DNA of 64,000 nucleotides from Rhodococcus sp. ARC_M6 (GCF_022810305.1 NZ_JALGQH010000010.1:1-64000); one strand, 5' to 3'. Shown: positions 1-7,956, numbered from the stretch's first letter. The notes: generated by a model from the sequence alone, not told the origin. Numbers and translations are program-made.

Positions 1-1086
1 GGTGCTGCGACGTTGAGTCATGCGTTCAATGTTTCGGGTTCGCATTCGGTGACGGCGGATTTTGTTCCGGCGGCTGGGTTTGTGGGTTCGTCGGCTGCTG
101 CGCAGACGGTGACGGTCTCTGATCCGGCTCCGGTTGATGTGGAAACGTCTTTGGCGCTGGCTGTTCCGGCTGCTGCGACGACGGATGTGGCTGTTGATCT
201 GACGGCGACGGTGACTCCGGCTGATGCTGTGGGCACTGTGCAGTTCCGTGATGGTGGCACCAATATCGGTGGGCCGGTTGCGGTTGCCGGTGGTGCTGCG
301 ACGTTGAGTCATGCGTTCAATGTTTCGGGTTCGCATTCGGTGACGGCGGATTTTGTTCCGGCGGCTGGGTTTGTGGGTTCGTCGGCTGCTGCGCAGACGG
401 TGACGGTCTCTGATCCGGTCGTAGTCGACACGACGTCGACGACGGTGCTCAGTGTTGCCGGTGAAGCAAAGGTCGGTGTGGAGCTGGATCTTTCTGCTGC
501 TGTTGCCGGTCAGCCTTCGGGTGATCCGGCTCCGTCGGGTGGCACGGTCGACTTCAAGGTCAACGGCAACAGTGTCGGTACCGCTCCGGTGGTCAATGGT
601 GCGGCGACGTTGCCGTACACGTTCACCGCACCCGGTTCGGCGACTGTGACTGCTGTGTACAGCGGTGCCGGTACGTTGGCTGGTTCGACGTCGAACGAGT
701 CTGCGGTCAATGTCACTGTCGAAACGCCAGTTGATGTGGATACGACGACGGTATTGACGGTTCCGGCTACGGGTGTTGTGGGCACAGCTGCGTCGTTGAA
801 GGCGAATGTTTCGCCTTTGGGCAGCGTAGGCACTGTGCAGTTCTTCGAGGGCAATGTGCCGTTGGGTGCAGCGGTAGATGTGGTCAATGGGGTTGCTGTT
901 CTTGATCACGTCTTCACCACCACGGGAAATCATTCGATCACTGCAGTGTTCAGCGGTGGTCCCGGGATGAATGCGTCGGAATCGGCTGAGTCGACGATCA
1001 ACGTCACCGAAGCGACTACCCCACCCGGTGGTTCGGGTTCCTTGGGTAACATCTTCGGTTCGCTGGGTAACATCTTCGGCTCGTAG
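1..1086 (+). CDS. Secreted bacterial Ig-like repeat protein, 5'-truncated by window edge
   Basis: The reading frame is open from base 1, so the start lies outside the window; only the C-terminal ~361 residues are seen. They form tandem beta-rich domains of about 95 residues with the Big_3_5-type pattern (GTVQF...G..PLG.A..V..G.A.L.H.F...G.H.VTAVFSG). A DNA stretch at 1-127 recurs unchanged at 292-418, a 291-bp (97-residue) period. The protein ends in a Gly/Ser-rich tail with two copies of GSLGNIFGS. No LPXTG motif or C-terminal membrane helix is present, so it is probably secreted or non-covalently attached to the envelope. It is a paralogue of the gene at 1433-3736: the last ~230 residues of both are very similar. 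A strong hairpin follows at 1122-1157. Function unknown; adhesion or envelope matrix is a guess. Confidence 0.8.
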   Translation, partial: GAATLSHAFNVSGSHSVTADFVPAAGFVGSSAAAQTVTVSDPAPVDVETSLALAVPAAATTDVAVDLTATVTPADAVGTVQFRDGGTNIGGPVAVAGGAATLSHAFNVSGSHSVTADFVPAAGFVGSSAAAQTVTVSDPVVVDTTSTTVLSVAGEAKVGVELDLSAAVAGQPSGDPAPSGGTVDFKVNGNSVGTAPVVNGAATLPYTFTAPGSATVTAVYSGAGTLAGSTSNESAVNVTVETPVDVDTTTVLTVPATGVVGTAASLKANVSPLGSVGTVQFFEGNVPLGAAVDVVNGVAVLDHVFTTTGNHSITAVFSGGPGMNASESAESTINVTEATTPPGGSGSLGNIFGSLGNIFGS

Positions 1087-1121
1087 GACGGCCGATGATG
1101 GTTCTTTACCCGTAACGCGAC

Positions 1122-1157
1122 GCGGGGCTGGAAGGTCTGACGACCTTTCAGCCCCGC
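1122..1157 (+). terminator. Hairpin terminator of the first Ig-like gene
   Basis: A 16-bp stem (1122-1137 with 1142-1157, one G-U pair) closes a 4-nt TGAC loop, 35 bp after the stop codon. There is no long T-run. It is almost identical in sequence to the hairpin after the paralogous gene at 3757-3792, so it was probably duplicated together with the gene. Confidence 0.75.
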
Positions 1158-1216
1158 TGTTCGCGTCACTGAGCTCAACACGCCGGGAACCGCAACGGTC
1201 AAGCAGCCTGTTGGTA

Positions 1217-1288
1217 ATGGTCACCGCCGTCTTCAGTGGTGGCACCGGCGGAACAGGCTCACCCGGTGGGGTTTACTTCGGGTCCTGA
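1217..1288 (+). pseudogene. Remnant tail of a third Ig-like repeat gene
   Basis: This short in-frame stretch begins VTAVFSGGTGGTGSPGG and ends YFGS followed by TGA. It matches the last residues of both flanking Ig-like proteins (VTAVFSGG... then a Gly/Ser tail ending IFGS). Nothing upstream continues the domain, and no start or Shine-Dalgarno is present. The best reading is a decayed 3' end left by a deletion within a former tandem array. It lies in the 346-bp gap between the two intact genes; the rest of that gap holds only the hairpin at 1122-1157 and presumably the promoter of the second gene. Confidence 0.6.
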
Positions 1289-1432
1289 TCAATATCTGCT
1301 GTGCGCATTCACTACTGGTTTTGGTCGATGAAGGCGCACAGCATTTCCAGATTTAGCTCAACTGCTGTTGTGGCACTGGCTGCGGCGGTTGTTCCGTTTC
1401 AGTCAGTGCATCCAATGAGAGGCTCGAAGAAC

Positions 1433-3736
1433 GTGAAAAACAAAAAGTTACGTCGGCTGTTAGCCGGCGCGAGTACCGCAGTGATAGCGGTGGGCTTCGC
1501 CGCGACGTTCGGCGCCCCCGTGGCGTCCGCTGCGTCAGTGAACCAGTCGACGAACTCCGGCCAGTGGACGTTCAACCGAACGATCAGCAACGGCACGCCC
1601 GCTCCGGGCGACACGATCACCGTCACCAATGCGATTCGCTGGAATGGCGGCCTTGCTCCGACTATCAGCGCCCTAAAGGACATTCATCCGGCCTGCCTGA
1701 CGTACGTCGCGAACTCGTCAAAGGTCAACGGAGATGGCGTCACTACCAACGCGACCAACGCGACCTATGTGAGCATGACGGGTTCGTGGATCCGCAGCGC
1801 CGCCAACCGGAACATCGACTACACGCTCAACTACACCGTCGGCGCAAACTGTGCCCGGGACATCGCCCTGATCACGGGCGCCGGGATCAGCTCGAACCAG
1901 AGCCTGGGCTCCGAGACCGCCAATGCGGGTCCGTCTCTGACGGTCGCGAAGTCTGCGACGCAGACTGCCCTCGCGGTTGCCCCGGCCCCGCAGTCAGATC
2001 GAGCTTCGACGCTGACGGCCACTGTCTCTGCCGGTGCCACCGGCACCGTCGAATTCCGCAACAACGGCACCCTCCTGGGTACCGGCACGATCGCCAACGG
2101 CACCGCCACCTACGCGTGGACCCCGACCGGCGCTGATGCCGGTCAGCCCTTCTCGGTCACCGCGAAGTACCTCGGCGACGCCACCTACGCGATATCGACT
2201 TCGGCCGCGCAGACCGGCACCGTCGCTGCGGCTCCGACCGCACCGGCGGCCCCGACCGACCTGTCTGTCACCCCGGCGTCCGTCGTCGTCGGCGGTACGG
2301 TCACGGTTTCCGGCAAGGCCGAAGCCAACTCTTCGGTCACGGTCACTGCGGGTGACAAGACGTGCACCGCAACCGCAACCGCAGCAGGTGCTTTCAGCTG
2401 CGACATCGTCACCAGCGCGGCCGGCACCCTGACCGTGACTGCTGTTGCTGCGAATGTTGTTGGCACTGGCGCTGCTTCGGCTCCGGTCACTGTGACAGTC
2501 TCTGATCCGGCCCCTGTTGATGTGGCAACGACTTTGGTGCTGGGTGTTCCGGCTGCTGCTGAGACTGGTGCTTCGGTTGATGTGACGGCGACTGTTACTC
2601 CGGCTTCGGCGGCGGGCACGGTCTCGTTCAAGGTTGCCGGTGTTGAGATCGGTACTGCTCCGGTGGTCAATGGTGCGGCGACGTTGTCGCATGTGTTTGC
2701 TGTTGTGGGTGTGCAGTCGGTGTCGGCGGATTTCTCGGGTGCGGGTTTCACTGCTTCGTCGGCTGGTCCGTCGACGGTGACGGTCTCTGATCCGGCCCCT
2801 GTTGATGTGGCAACGACTTTGGTGCTGGGTGTTCCGGCTGCTGCTGAGACTGGTGCTTCGGTTGATGTGACGGCGACTGTTACTCCGGCTTCGGCGGCGG
2901 GCACGGTCTCGTTCAAGGTTGCCGGTGTTGAGATCGGTACTGCTCCGGTGGTCAATGGTGCGGCGACGTTGTCGCATGTGTTTGCTGTTGTGGGTGTGCA
3001 GTCGGTGTCGGCGGATTTCTCGGGTGCGGGTTTCACTGCTTCGTCGGCTGGTCCGTCGACGGTGACGGTCTCTGATCCGGTTGTAGTCGACACGACGTCG
3101 ACGACGGTGCTCAGTGTTGCCGGTGAAGCGAAGGTCGGTGTAGCACTGGATCTTTCTGCTGCTGTTGCTGGTCAACCTTCAGGTGATCCGGCTCCGTCGG
3201 GTGGCACGGTTGACTTCAAGGTCAACGGCAACAGTGTCGGCAGCGCTCCGGTGGTCAATGGTGCGGCGACGTTGCCGTACACGTTCACTGGTGCAGGCAC
3301 GGCGACTGTGACTGCTGTGTACAGCGGTGCCGGTACGTTGGCTGGTTCGACGTCAAATGAGGCTTCGGTCAATGTGACGGTAGAGACGCCGATCGATGCG
3401 GACTCGACAACGACGTTGACGGTTCCGGCATCGGGTGTTGTGGGTACAGCTGCGTCGTTGAAGGCGAATGTGTCGCCGATGGGCAGTGTGGGTACGGTCC
3501 AGTTCTTCGAGGGCACTGTGCCTTTGGGTGCTGCTGTGAATGTGGTCAATGGTGTTGCTGTTCTTGATCACGTCTTCACGACAACGGGTAGTCACACGGT
3601 CACTGCAGTGTTCAGTGGTGGTTTGGGTGTGAAGACGTCGATTTCGACTCCGTCGACGATCGACATCACCGCTGTGGACGACGGAACCGGTGGAACGGGT
3701 TCGCTGGGTTCCTTGGGGAACATCTTCGGTTCGTAA
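1433..3736 (+). CDS. Secreted bacterial Ig-like repeat protein, complete paralogue
   Basis: GTG at 1433 is preferred because GAGAGG sits about 10 nt upstream and the protein then begins with a classical signal peptide (VKNKKLRR, a hydrophobic stretch, then GAPVASA). ATG 1415 and GTG 1301 are in frame but lack a Shine-Dalgarno. An N-terminal domain of ~160 residues (SVNQSTNSGQW to GPSLTV) has the look of a DUF11-type beta domain. It is followed by about six Ig-like domains. Two of these are identical at DNA level (2501-2785 and 2786-3070, 285 bp each). The tail is GSLGSLGNIFGS. The N-terminal part uses C/G-ending codons, whereas from about 2430 on the repeats use many T-ending codons (GTT, GCT, GGT). 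Likely an envelope or extracellular protein; partner unknown. Confidence 0.8.
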   Translation: MKNKKLRRLLAGASTAVIAVGFAATFGAPVASAASVNQSTNSGQWTFNRTISNGTPAPGDTITVTNAIRWNGGLAPTISALKDIHPACLTYVANSSKVNGDGVTTNATNATYVSMTGSWIRSAANRNIDYTLNYTVGANCARDIALITGAGISSNQSLGSETANAGPSLTVAKSATQTALAVAPAPQSDRASTLTATVSAGATGTVEFRNNGTLLGTGTIANGTATYAWTPTGADAGQPFSVTAKYLGDATYAISTSAAQTGTVAAAPTAPAAPTDLSVTPASVVVGGTVTVSGKAEANSSVTVTAGDKTCTATATAAGAFSCDIVTSAAGTLTVTAVAANVVGTGAASAPVTVTVSDPAPVDVATTLVLGVPAAAETGASVDVTATVTPASAAGTVSFKVAGVEIGTAPVVNGAATLSHVFAVVGVQSVSADFSGAGFTASSAGPSTVTVSDPAPVDVATTLVLGVPAAAETGASVDVTATVTPASAAGTVSFKVAGVEIGTAPVVNGAATLSHVFAVVGVQSVSADFSGAGFTASSAGPSTVTVSDPVVVDTTSTTVLSVAGEAKVGVALDLSAAVAGQPSGDPAPSGGTVDFKVNGNSVGSAPVVNGAATLPYTFTGAGTATVTAVYSGAGTLAGSTSNEASVNVTVETPIDADSTTTLTVPASGVVGTAASLKANVSPMGSVGTVQFFEGTVPLGAAVNVVNGVAVLDHVFTTTGSHTVTAVFSGGLGVKTSISTPSTIDITAVDDGTGGTGSLGSLGNIFGS
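2501..3070 (+). repeat. Two identical tandem 285-bp Ig-domain units
   Basis: Bases 2501-2785 and 2786-3070 read the same, and the first ten bases recur at 3071-3080. Each unit encodes one 95-residue Ig-like domain starting at SDPAPVDVATT. Identity at synonymous sites points to recent duplication or gene conversion, so copy number may vary between strains. Confidence 0.85.
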
Positions 3737-3756
3737 CAGGTAACTCGTAAAACAAA

Positions 3757-3792
3757 GCGGGGCTGGAAGGTCTGATGACCTTCCAGCCCCGC
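3757..3792. terminator. Bidirectional hairpin between convergent genes
   Basis: A perfect 16-bp stem (3757-3772 with 3777-3792) closes a TGAT loop. It lies between the Ig-like gene (stop 3736, plus) and the Rieske/MBL gene (ending 3810, minus), so it can serve both. An A-rich flank (AAAACAAA) on the left gives T-rich RNA for the minus-strand transcript. Confidence 0.8.
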
Positions 3793-3809
3793 TATTGTCT
3801 ATTCGGGGA

Positions 3810-5357
3810 TCAGAGCTTGCGTGTTCGCAAGTCGTGGCCCCGCGAGGTCTTGCAGGTACCGGTGTCGAGATCCCACTGCCAGCCGTGCAGGTTGCACGTG
3901 AGCTTGTTGCCTTCCACCACACCAAATTTGGTGAGATCGGCCTTGAGGTGCGGGCAACGACGCTGAATTTCGTAGCCACCCATCTCGATGGATGCGGTGT
4001 CGTCGTGAGCTTCGGAGAACCAACCGTCGGCATAGGCGATGCGCTCGTCGGTGAGGCACTTGAAGAACGTGTACAGGAACTCGTTGTAGCCGCCCACTCG
4101 CCAGGCCTCGAAGCGGGTGGAGAGGAAGATGGTGTTGACCCAGTCGGGCTCGTCGTCGCGCAGGACGGTACGAACCAACTCGGGTGCGATGCGGAATCCG
4201 TAGCGGTACTTGCCTTCACCGTCGATGGGTGCGCGGACGATTCGCTTCGGGAAGTCGAGAACCACTGTCTCGTCGCCCATGACGAGGCCCACCGGGTAGC
4301 CGATGCCGTCGCAGATGACGTCGGACTGCGCCATGATCGGCTCGAACTTCGCTCGCAGGGGCTCGAGGAGCGGCTCGCCTTCGGCCGACGCCCACGTAGC
4401 TTTTTCGGCTGCGAGGACAGGCGCCATCTTCTTGGCCATGTTCTCGATGTACTCGGCCTTGTTCGAGAAGATGGCATCTACGTCGGAATCCGGAATCGGA
4501 TGGGAAAGAACAGCTTCGGATCCGTGAATATCCACAATGGAGCCGGGGATCATCAAGAGCCCGCCGTTGTTTCCGTGGATCCGCATCTGCTCGAGGAACA
4601 CGATCTGGTCGGGGAAGATGTTGCCTTCGTCGCCGTGATCGTCGTTGAGGCTGCGCAAAGCATCGTCGAGGAAGACCGGCGGGCCGGCCGACGGAACCAC
4701 CCAGGTTGCGTCGACCTGCTCGATGTAGCTACGGCAGCGGTCCATGCCACGCTGACGCTTCTGCTTACCGAAGTTGCGCTTGGTGCCGGTGGGGATGTCG
4801 TAGACCATCGGGTACCAGATGGCGCCCGAGTACTGCAGAAGGTGGATGTCGATCTTGCCGAACTGCTCGCCGAGCACATCCATGTCGACGGGACGAGCGT
4901 CGTTCATGTTGAAGCAGGTGGTCTCGCCGTCGGAAATCACGATGCCGGAGTCGCCGATCGGGCCGTCGGCCGGGGCGCGCAACGCGATGATCATGATCTC
5001 CAGGTCACCCTTGGGGCCTGAAACGGTGTGCTTGACGGAGTCTTCGGTTTCGAAGAACTTGTGGAAGCCGAGTTTCTCGAGTTCGCGCTTGAGATCCGGC
5101 ACCGGATAGTCCGGCAACAGGACGGTGGCGTCCTTGTTGACGTGCTTGCTCAGGGTTTCCGGATCGAAATGATCCTTGTGGAGGTGCGACACGTAGAGGT
5201 AATCGCAATTGCCGATGGCATCCCAGTCCAACTCCGTGTTATCGGGGAACGGGAACCACGACGCGAAATAGGCGGGGTTGACCCACGGATCGCACAGGAT
5301 TGATCCTGCAGTGGTCGAGATGTGAAATCCGGCGTGACCGACGCTGGTGACCTGCAC
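3810..5357 (-). CDS. MBL-fold hydrolase fused to a Rieske [2Fe-2S] domain (Rv3818 type)
   Basis: 515 residues. GTG start, with a perfect AGGAGG (5365-5370) 7 nt upstream. The N-terminal ~330 residues are a metallo-beta-lactamase fold of the UlaG-like kind: GHAGF near residue 8, LCDPW, and SHLHKDHFD (the HxHxDH-like metal motif). The C-terminal ~100 residues carry a Rieske signature, CPH then 16 residues then CNLHGW, with the two Cys and two His that bind a [2Fe-2S] cluster. This arrangement recalls the family of CMP-sialic-acid-hydroxylase-like proteins and the conserved mycobacterial protein Rv3818, whose neighbours are also found here. Probably a cytosolic oxidoreductase; substrate unknown. 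It is divergent from the acyltransferase genes at 5523. Confidence 0.8.
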   Translation of the reverse strand: MQVTSVGHAGFHISTTAGSILCDPWVNPAYFASWFPFPDNTELDWDAIGNCDYLYVSHLHKDHFDPETLSKHVNKDATVLLPDYPVPDLKRELEKLGFHKFFETEDSVKHTVSGPKGDLEIMIIALRAPADGPIGDSGIVISDGETTCFNMNDARPVDMDVLGEQFGKIDIHLLQYSGAIWYPMVYDIPTGTKRNFGKQKRQRGMDRCRSYIEQVDATWVVPSAGPPVFLDDALRSLNDDHGDEGNIFPDQIVFLEQMRIHGNNGGLLMIPGSIVDIHGSEAVLSHPIPDSDVDAIFSNKAEYIENMAKKMAPVLAAEKATWASAEGEPLLEPLRAKFEPIMAQSDVICDGIGYPVGLVMGDETVVLDFPKRIVRAPIDGEGKYRYGFRIAPELVRTVLRDDEPDWVNTIFLSTRFEAWRVGGYNEFLYTFFKCLTDERIAYADGWFSEAHDDTASIEMGGYEIQRRCPHLKADLTKFGVVEGNKLTCNLHGWQWDLDTGTCKTSRGHDLRTRKL

Positions 5358-5508
5358 TGGTATGCCTCCTGAAAGAGCTGAGCGACGCTACCAGCGTAGG
5401 CCCTCTGCGGAGGGCCCTCGATCAAGCAACCCCTGAGCACTGCAAATAAACCGACGTCACCGCTGAAAACGCCCACCCGGACGGTGGGTCAGATCACGGG
5501 TTGACGGC

Positions 5509-5514
5509 TAGGCT
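5509..5514 (+). promoter_or_regulatory. -10 element for a leaderless transcript
   Basis: TAGGCT lies 8 nt before the GTG at 5523, and no Shine-Dalgarno precedes that start. The distance places the transcription start on or next to the start codon. Confidence 0.5.
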
Positions 5515-5522
5515 GGGGACCC

Positions 5523-6278
5523 GTGGACCCCGTATACAGAACAGTCATCGGCATCGCCCGTACCGTCTTCGCATTCGAAGGCCTGAAGTTCTCGGTCCAG
5601 GGTGATCGAAACATCCCAGCGTCCGGCGGTGCGGTGATCGCCATCAACCACACCGGATACATGGACTTCACGTATGCAGGTCTGCCGGCGCGCACGCCCA
5701 AGCGCTACATCCGGTTCATGGCCAAGAAGGAAGTTTTCGACAACAAGATTTCCGGCCCGATCATGCGCGCACTCAAGCACATCCCGGTGGATCGTGGCGC
5801 CGGCGCCGATTCCTACCAGGCTGCCGTCGACTTCTTGAAGCGTGGCGAACTGGTGGGCGTGTACCCGGAGGCGACGATCAGTCGGAGCTTCGAGATCAAG
5901 GAATTCAAGTCCGGTGCCGCTCGCATGGCCATCGAGGCCGGTGTTCCGATCATCCCCGTCGCGATCTGGGGTGCGCAGCGCGTCTGGACCAAGGGGTTCC
6001 CGAAGAGATTGGGGCGCACCAACACTCCGATCTCGATCGTTGTCGGCGAGCCGATCGCCCCGTTCGAGCCGGCCAGTGAATTGACCGCGAAGCTGCACTC
6101 GACGATGCAGGAGTTGCTGCTCGAAGCGCAGAAGGGCTACCAGCACCCGGCCGGCGAATACTGGGTGCCGGCGCGACTCGGCGGCAGCGCACCCACCCTC
6201 GAGCAGGCCGACAAGATGGACGCCGAAGAAGCCGAGGCAAAAGCGAAAGCACGCGAGGCACGTAAGTCGGAAGGATGA
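5523..6278 (+). CDS. 1-acylglycerol-3-phosphate acyltransferase family protein (PlsC type), copy 1
   Basis: 251 residues. It has the glycerolipid acyltransferase motifs in order: NHTGYMD (NHx4D catalytic motif, near residue 41), FMAKKE, VDRGAG, YPEATISRS (EGT-like motif III) and GVPIIPVAIWG (motif IV). It likely transfers acyl groups from acyl-CoA to a glycerolipid at the inner membrane face. The C-terminus is charged and Ala/Glu/Lys-rich. GTG start, apparently leaderless. The second copy follows 4 bp after the stop, so the two are an operon. The pair corresponds to the Rv3814c-Rv3816c acyltransferase group of M. tuberculosis. The exact acceptor cannot be read from sequence. Confidence 0.85.
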   Translation: MDPVYRTVIGIARTVFAFEGLKFSVQGDRNIPASGGAVIAINHTGYMDFTYAGLPARTPKRYIRFMAKKEVFDNKISGPIMRALKHIPVDRGAGADSYQAAVDFLKRGELVGVYPEATISRSFEIKEFKSGAARMAIEAGVPIIPVAIWGAQRVWTKGFPKRLGRTNTPISIVVGEPIAPFEPASELTAKLHSTMQELLLEAQKGYQHPAGEYWVPARLGGSAPTLEQADKMDAEEAEAKAKAREARKSEG

Positions 6279-6282
6279 GCTG

Positions 6283-7017
6283 ATGGCCGTCGAACCCGTC
6301 TACAGCGCAGTGGAGGGCATCGCGCGTGTCCTCTGCCGCCTTCAGGGTTTGGCGGTCACCCGCACGGGACTCGAGAACATTCCGCCTACGGGCGGCGCGG
6401 TACTGGCGATCAATCACACGAGCTACGTCGATTTTGTCCAGGCAGCTCTCGCGGTGGGTGAAACGAAGCGCAAGCTTCGGTTGATGGCAAAAACGGAACT
6501 GGCCGACAACAAGATTCTCGGTTTCCTCATGCGAGGCTGCGGTGTCATCGAAGTGGATCGGTCCGCCGGTGCCGAAGCCTTCCGGGTCGGCGTCGACGCC
6601 CTACGTCGTGGCGAGTTGGTGGGGGTGTACCCGGAGGCGACGATCAGTCGGAGCTTCGAGATCAAGGAATTCAAGTCCGGCGCCGCCCGCATGGCCATCG
6701 AAGCGGGCGTTCCGATCATCCCGGTGATTGTCTGGGGCGCCCAGCGGCTTGTCACCAAAGGCGGGCCGAAGAATTTGGGCCGCAACAAGTTTCCGATATC
6801 CGTCGAAGTTGGCTCCGCGATCGAACCCGTCGAACCGGCCGAGGCCCTCAGCGAGATCCTGCGCATCGAGATGGACGCAATTTTGCGCCACGTCCAGGAC
6901 GGTTTCGTTCACGAACCGGGTGCGTATTGGGTGCCGCGTCGACTCGGGGGAGGGGCGCCGACGCCCGAGGAAGCCGCCGCGATCGACGCGCAGGAACGTG
7001 CGAAGAGAGAGCGCTGA
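6283..7017 (+). CDS. 1-acylglycerol-3-phosphate acyltransferase family protein (PlsC type), copy 2
   Basis: 244 residues, ATG with GGAAGGATGAG just upstream overlapping the end of copy 1. Motifs: NHTSYVD, LMAKTE, VDRSAG, YPEATISRS and GVPIIPVIVWG. It is a tandem paralogue of the previous gene. A 56-bp stretch coding for motif III (6625-6680) is base-for-base the same as 5859-5914, although the genes differ elsewhere, which suggests gene conversion or very strong constraint. Presumed role: acylation of a membrane lipid precursor. It is followed by a HAD hydrolase 59 bp downstream. Confidence 0.85.
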   Translation: MAVEPVYSAVEGIARVLCRLQGLAVTRTGLENIPPTGGAVLAINHTSYVDFVQAALAVGETKRKLRLMAKTELADNKILGFLMRGCGVIEVDRSAGAEAFRVGVDALRRGELVGVYPEATISRSFEIKEFKSGAARMAIEAGVPIIPVIVWGAQRLVTKGGPKNLGRNKFPISVEVGSAIEPVEPAEALSEILRIEMDAILRHVQDGFVHEPGAYWVPRRLGGGAPTPEEAAAIDAQERAKRER

Positions 7018-7076
7018 GCCTGCGAAGAGAGCCAGCTGAGCGCGCCGCTGTCGTACCTGGCAGGCACAATGGCGGG

Positions 7077-7916
7077 GTGAGCCCAGACCGTCAGATCAGC
7101 CCAGACCGACCAACCATGGTCGCGACCGATGTCGACGGCACCCTCATCAACGACGACGAGCTGGTCAGTGCCCGTACTCGCGAGGTTATTCATGCCGTCG
7201 TGGAATCGGGAACACCGTTCTTGCTGGCGACCGGGCGTCCACCGCGCTGGATTTCGCCGGTCGTCGAAAGTTTGGGTTACGCACCGTTGTCCGTCTGCGC
7301 AAACGGCGCGGTCGTCTACGACAGTTACACGGACCGGGTGCTCAGTGCCGCCACTCTCTCGGTCGAGGCTCTTGTCGAACTCTCGGAGTTGGCGCTCCAC
7401 GCACTTCCCGGTGCCGGCCTGGCAGCTGAACGAGTGGGCGCCAGTGCACACGACGCCGCAACACCGCAGTTCGTCAGCTCACCCGACTACGAACACGCCT
7501 GGCTCAACCCCGACAACACCGAGATGTCCGAGGACGACGTCCTGGCAGCGCCGGCCGTCAAACTGCTGATCCGTCGGCCGGGCATGACCAGCACCGCAAT
7601 GTACGACGCGTTGGCCTCGCATGTCGGGACTCTCGCCGACATGACGTTTTCCACGGAAAACGGTCTGATCGAGCTCTCGGCGCCGGGTGTCACGAAGGCA
7701 TCGGGCCTGGTGAGTGCGGCCGAGCAGTTCGGGTTCGATCTTTCCGGGCTGGTTGCGTTCGGTGACATGCCCAACGACATCCCGATGCTTGCGCTGGCAG
7801 ATCTCGGCGTCGCGATGGGCAACGCACACGCTGATGCCAAGGCCGCAGCCGACGAGGTCACCGACACCAATTCACGCGACGGGGTAGCAAAAGTCCTCGG
7901 GCGCTGGTGGTTGTAA
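7077..7916 (+). CDS. HAD-superfamily hydrolase, Cof type (Rv3813c-like)
   Basis: 279 residues from GTG 7077. An open frame extends upstream to 6927, but that part is Arg-rich and overlaps the acyltransferase gene, so it is not used. HAD motifs are complete: DVDGTLI (nucleophile Asp and acid/base Asp), LATGRP (motif II Thr), the Lys of VTKASG, and GDMPNDIPML (motif IV acidic residues). The cap between motifs II and III is large, as in Cof-type phosphatases acting on small phosphorylated metabolites. The substrate cannot be inferred. CACAAT ends 6 nt before the GTG and could be a weak -10 of a leaderless transcript. The stop codon lies in the loop of a strong hairpin. Confidence 0.85.
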   Translation: MSPDRQISPDRPTMVATDVDGTLINDDELVSARTREVIHAVVESGTPFLLATGRPPRWISPVVESLGYAPLSVCANGAVVYDSYTDRVLSAATLSVEALVELSELALHALPGAGLAAERVGASAHDAATPQFVSSPDYEHAWLNPDNTEMSEDDVLAAPAVKLLIRRPGMTSTAMYDALASHVGTLADMTFSTENGLIELSAPGVTKASGLVSAAEQFGFDLSGLVAFGDMPNDIPMLALADLGVAMGNAHADAKAAADEVTDTNSRDGVAKVLGRWWL

Positions 7917-7935
7917 TACACACCAGCGCCCGAGG
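7895..7935. terminator. Bidirectional hairpin containing a stop codon in its loop
   Basis: A perfect 15-bp stem (7895-7909 with 7921-7935) has an 11-nt loop that holds the TAA of the HAD gene (7914-7916). It sits 21 bp from the end of the convergent amidase gene, so it probably ends transcripts from both sides. Confidence 0.75.
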
Positions 7936-7956
7936 GTGAATCTAGCTTCGAAACTG

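Noticed and set aside
1301-1432. Upstream extension of the second Ig-like gene (GTG 1301), which itself looks like a weak signal peptide
   Set aside because: No Shine-Dalgarno, and it would place a second signal peptide in front of the clear one beginning at 1433.
1994-3175. 393-codon minus-strand frame over the Ig repeats
   Set aside because: Its repeats of Arg/His/Thr merely reflect the DNA repeat; no signal, domain or ribosome site.
5501-5506. TTGACG as a -35 for the acyltransferase gene
   Set aside because: It lies only 2 bp before the -10 hexamer, far too close.
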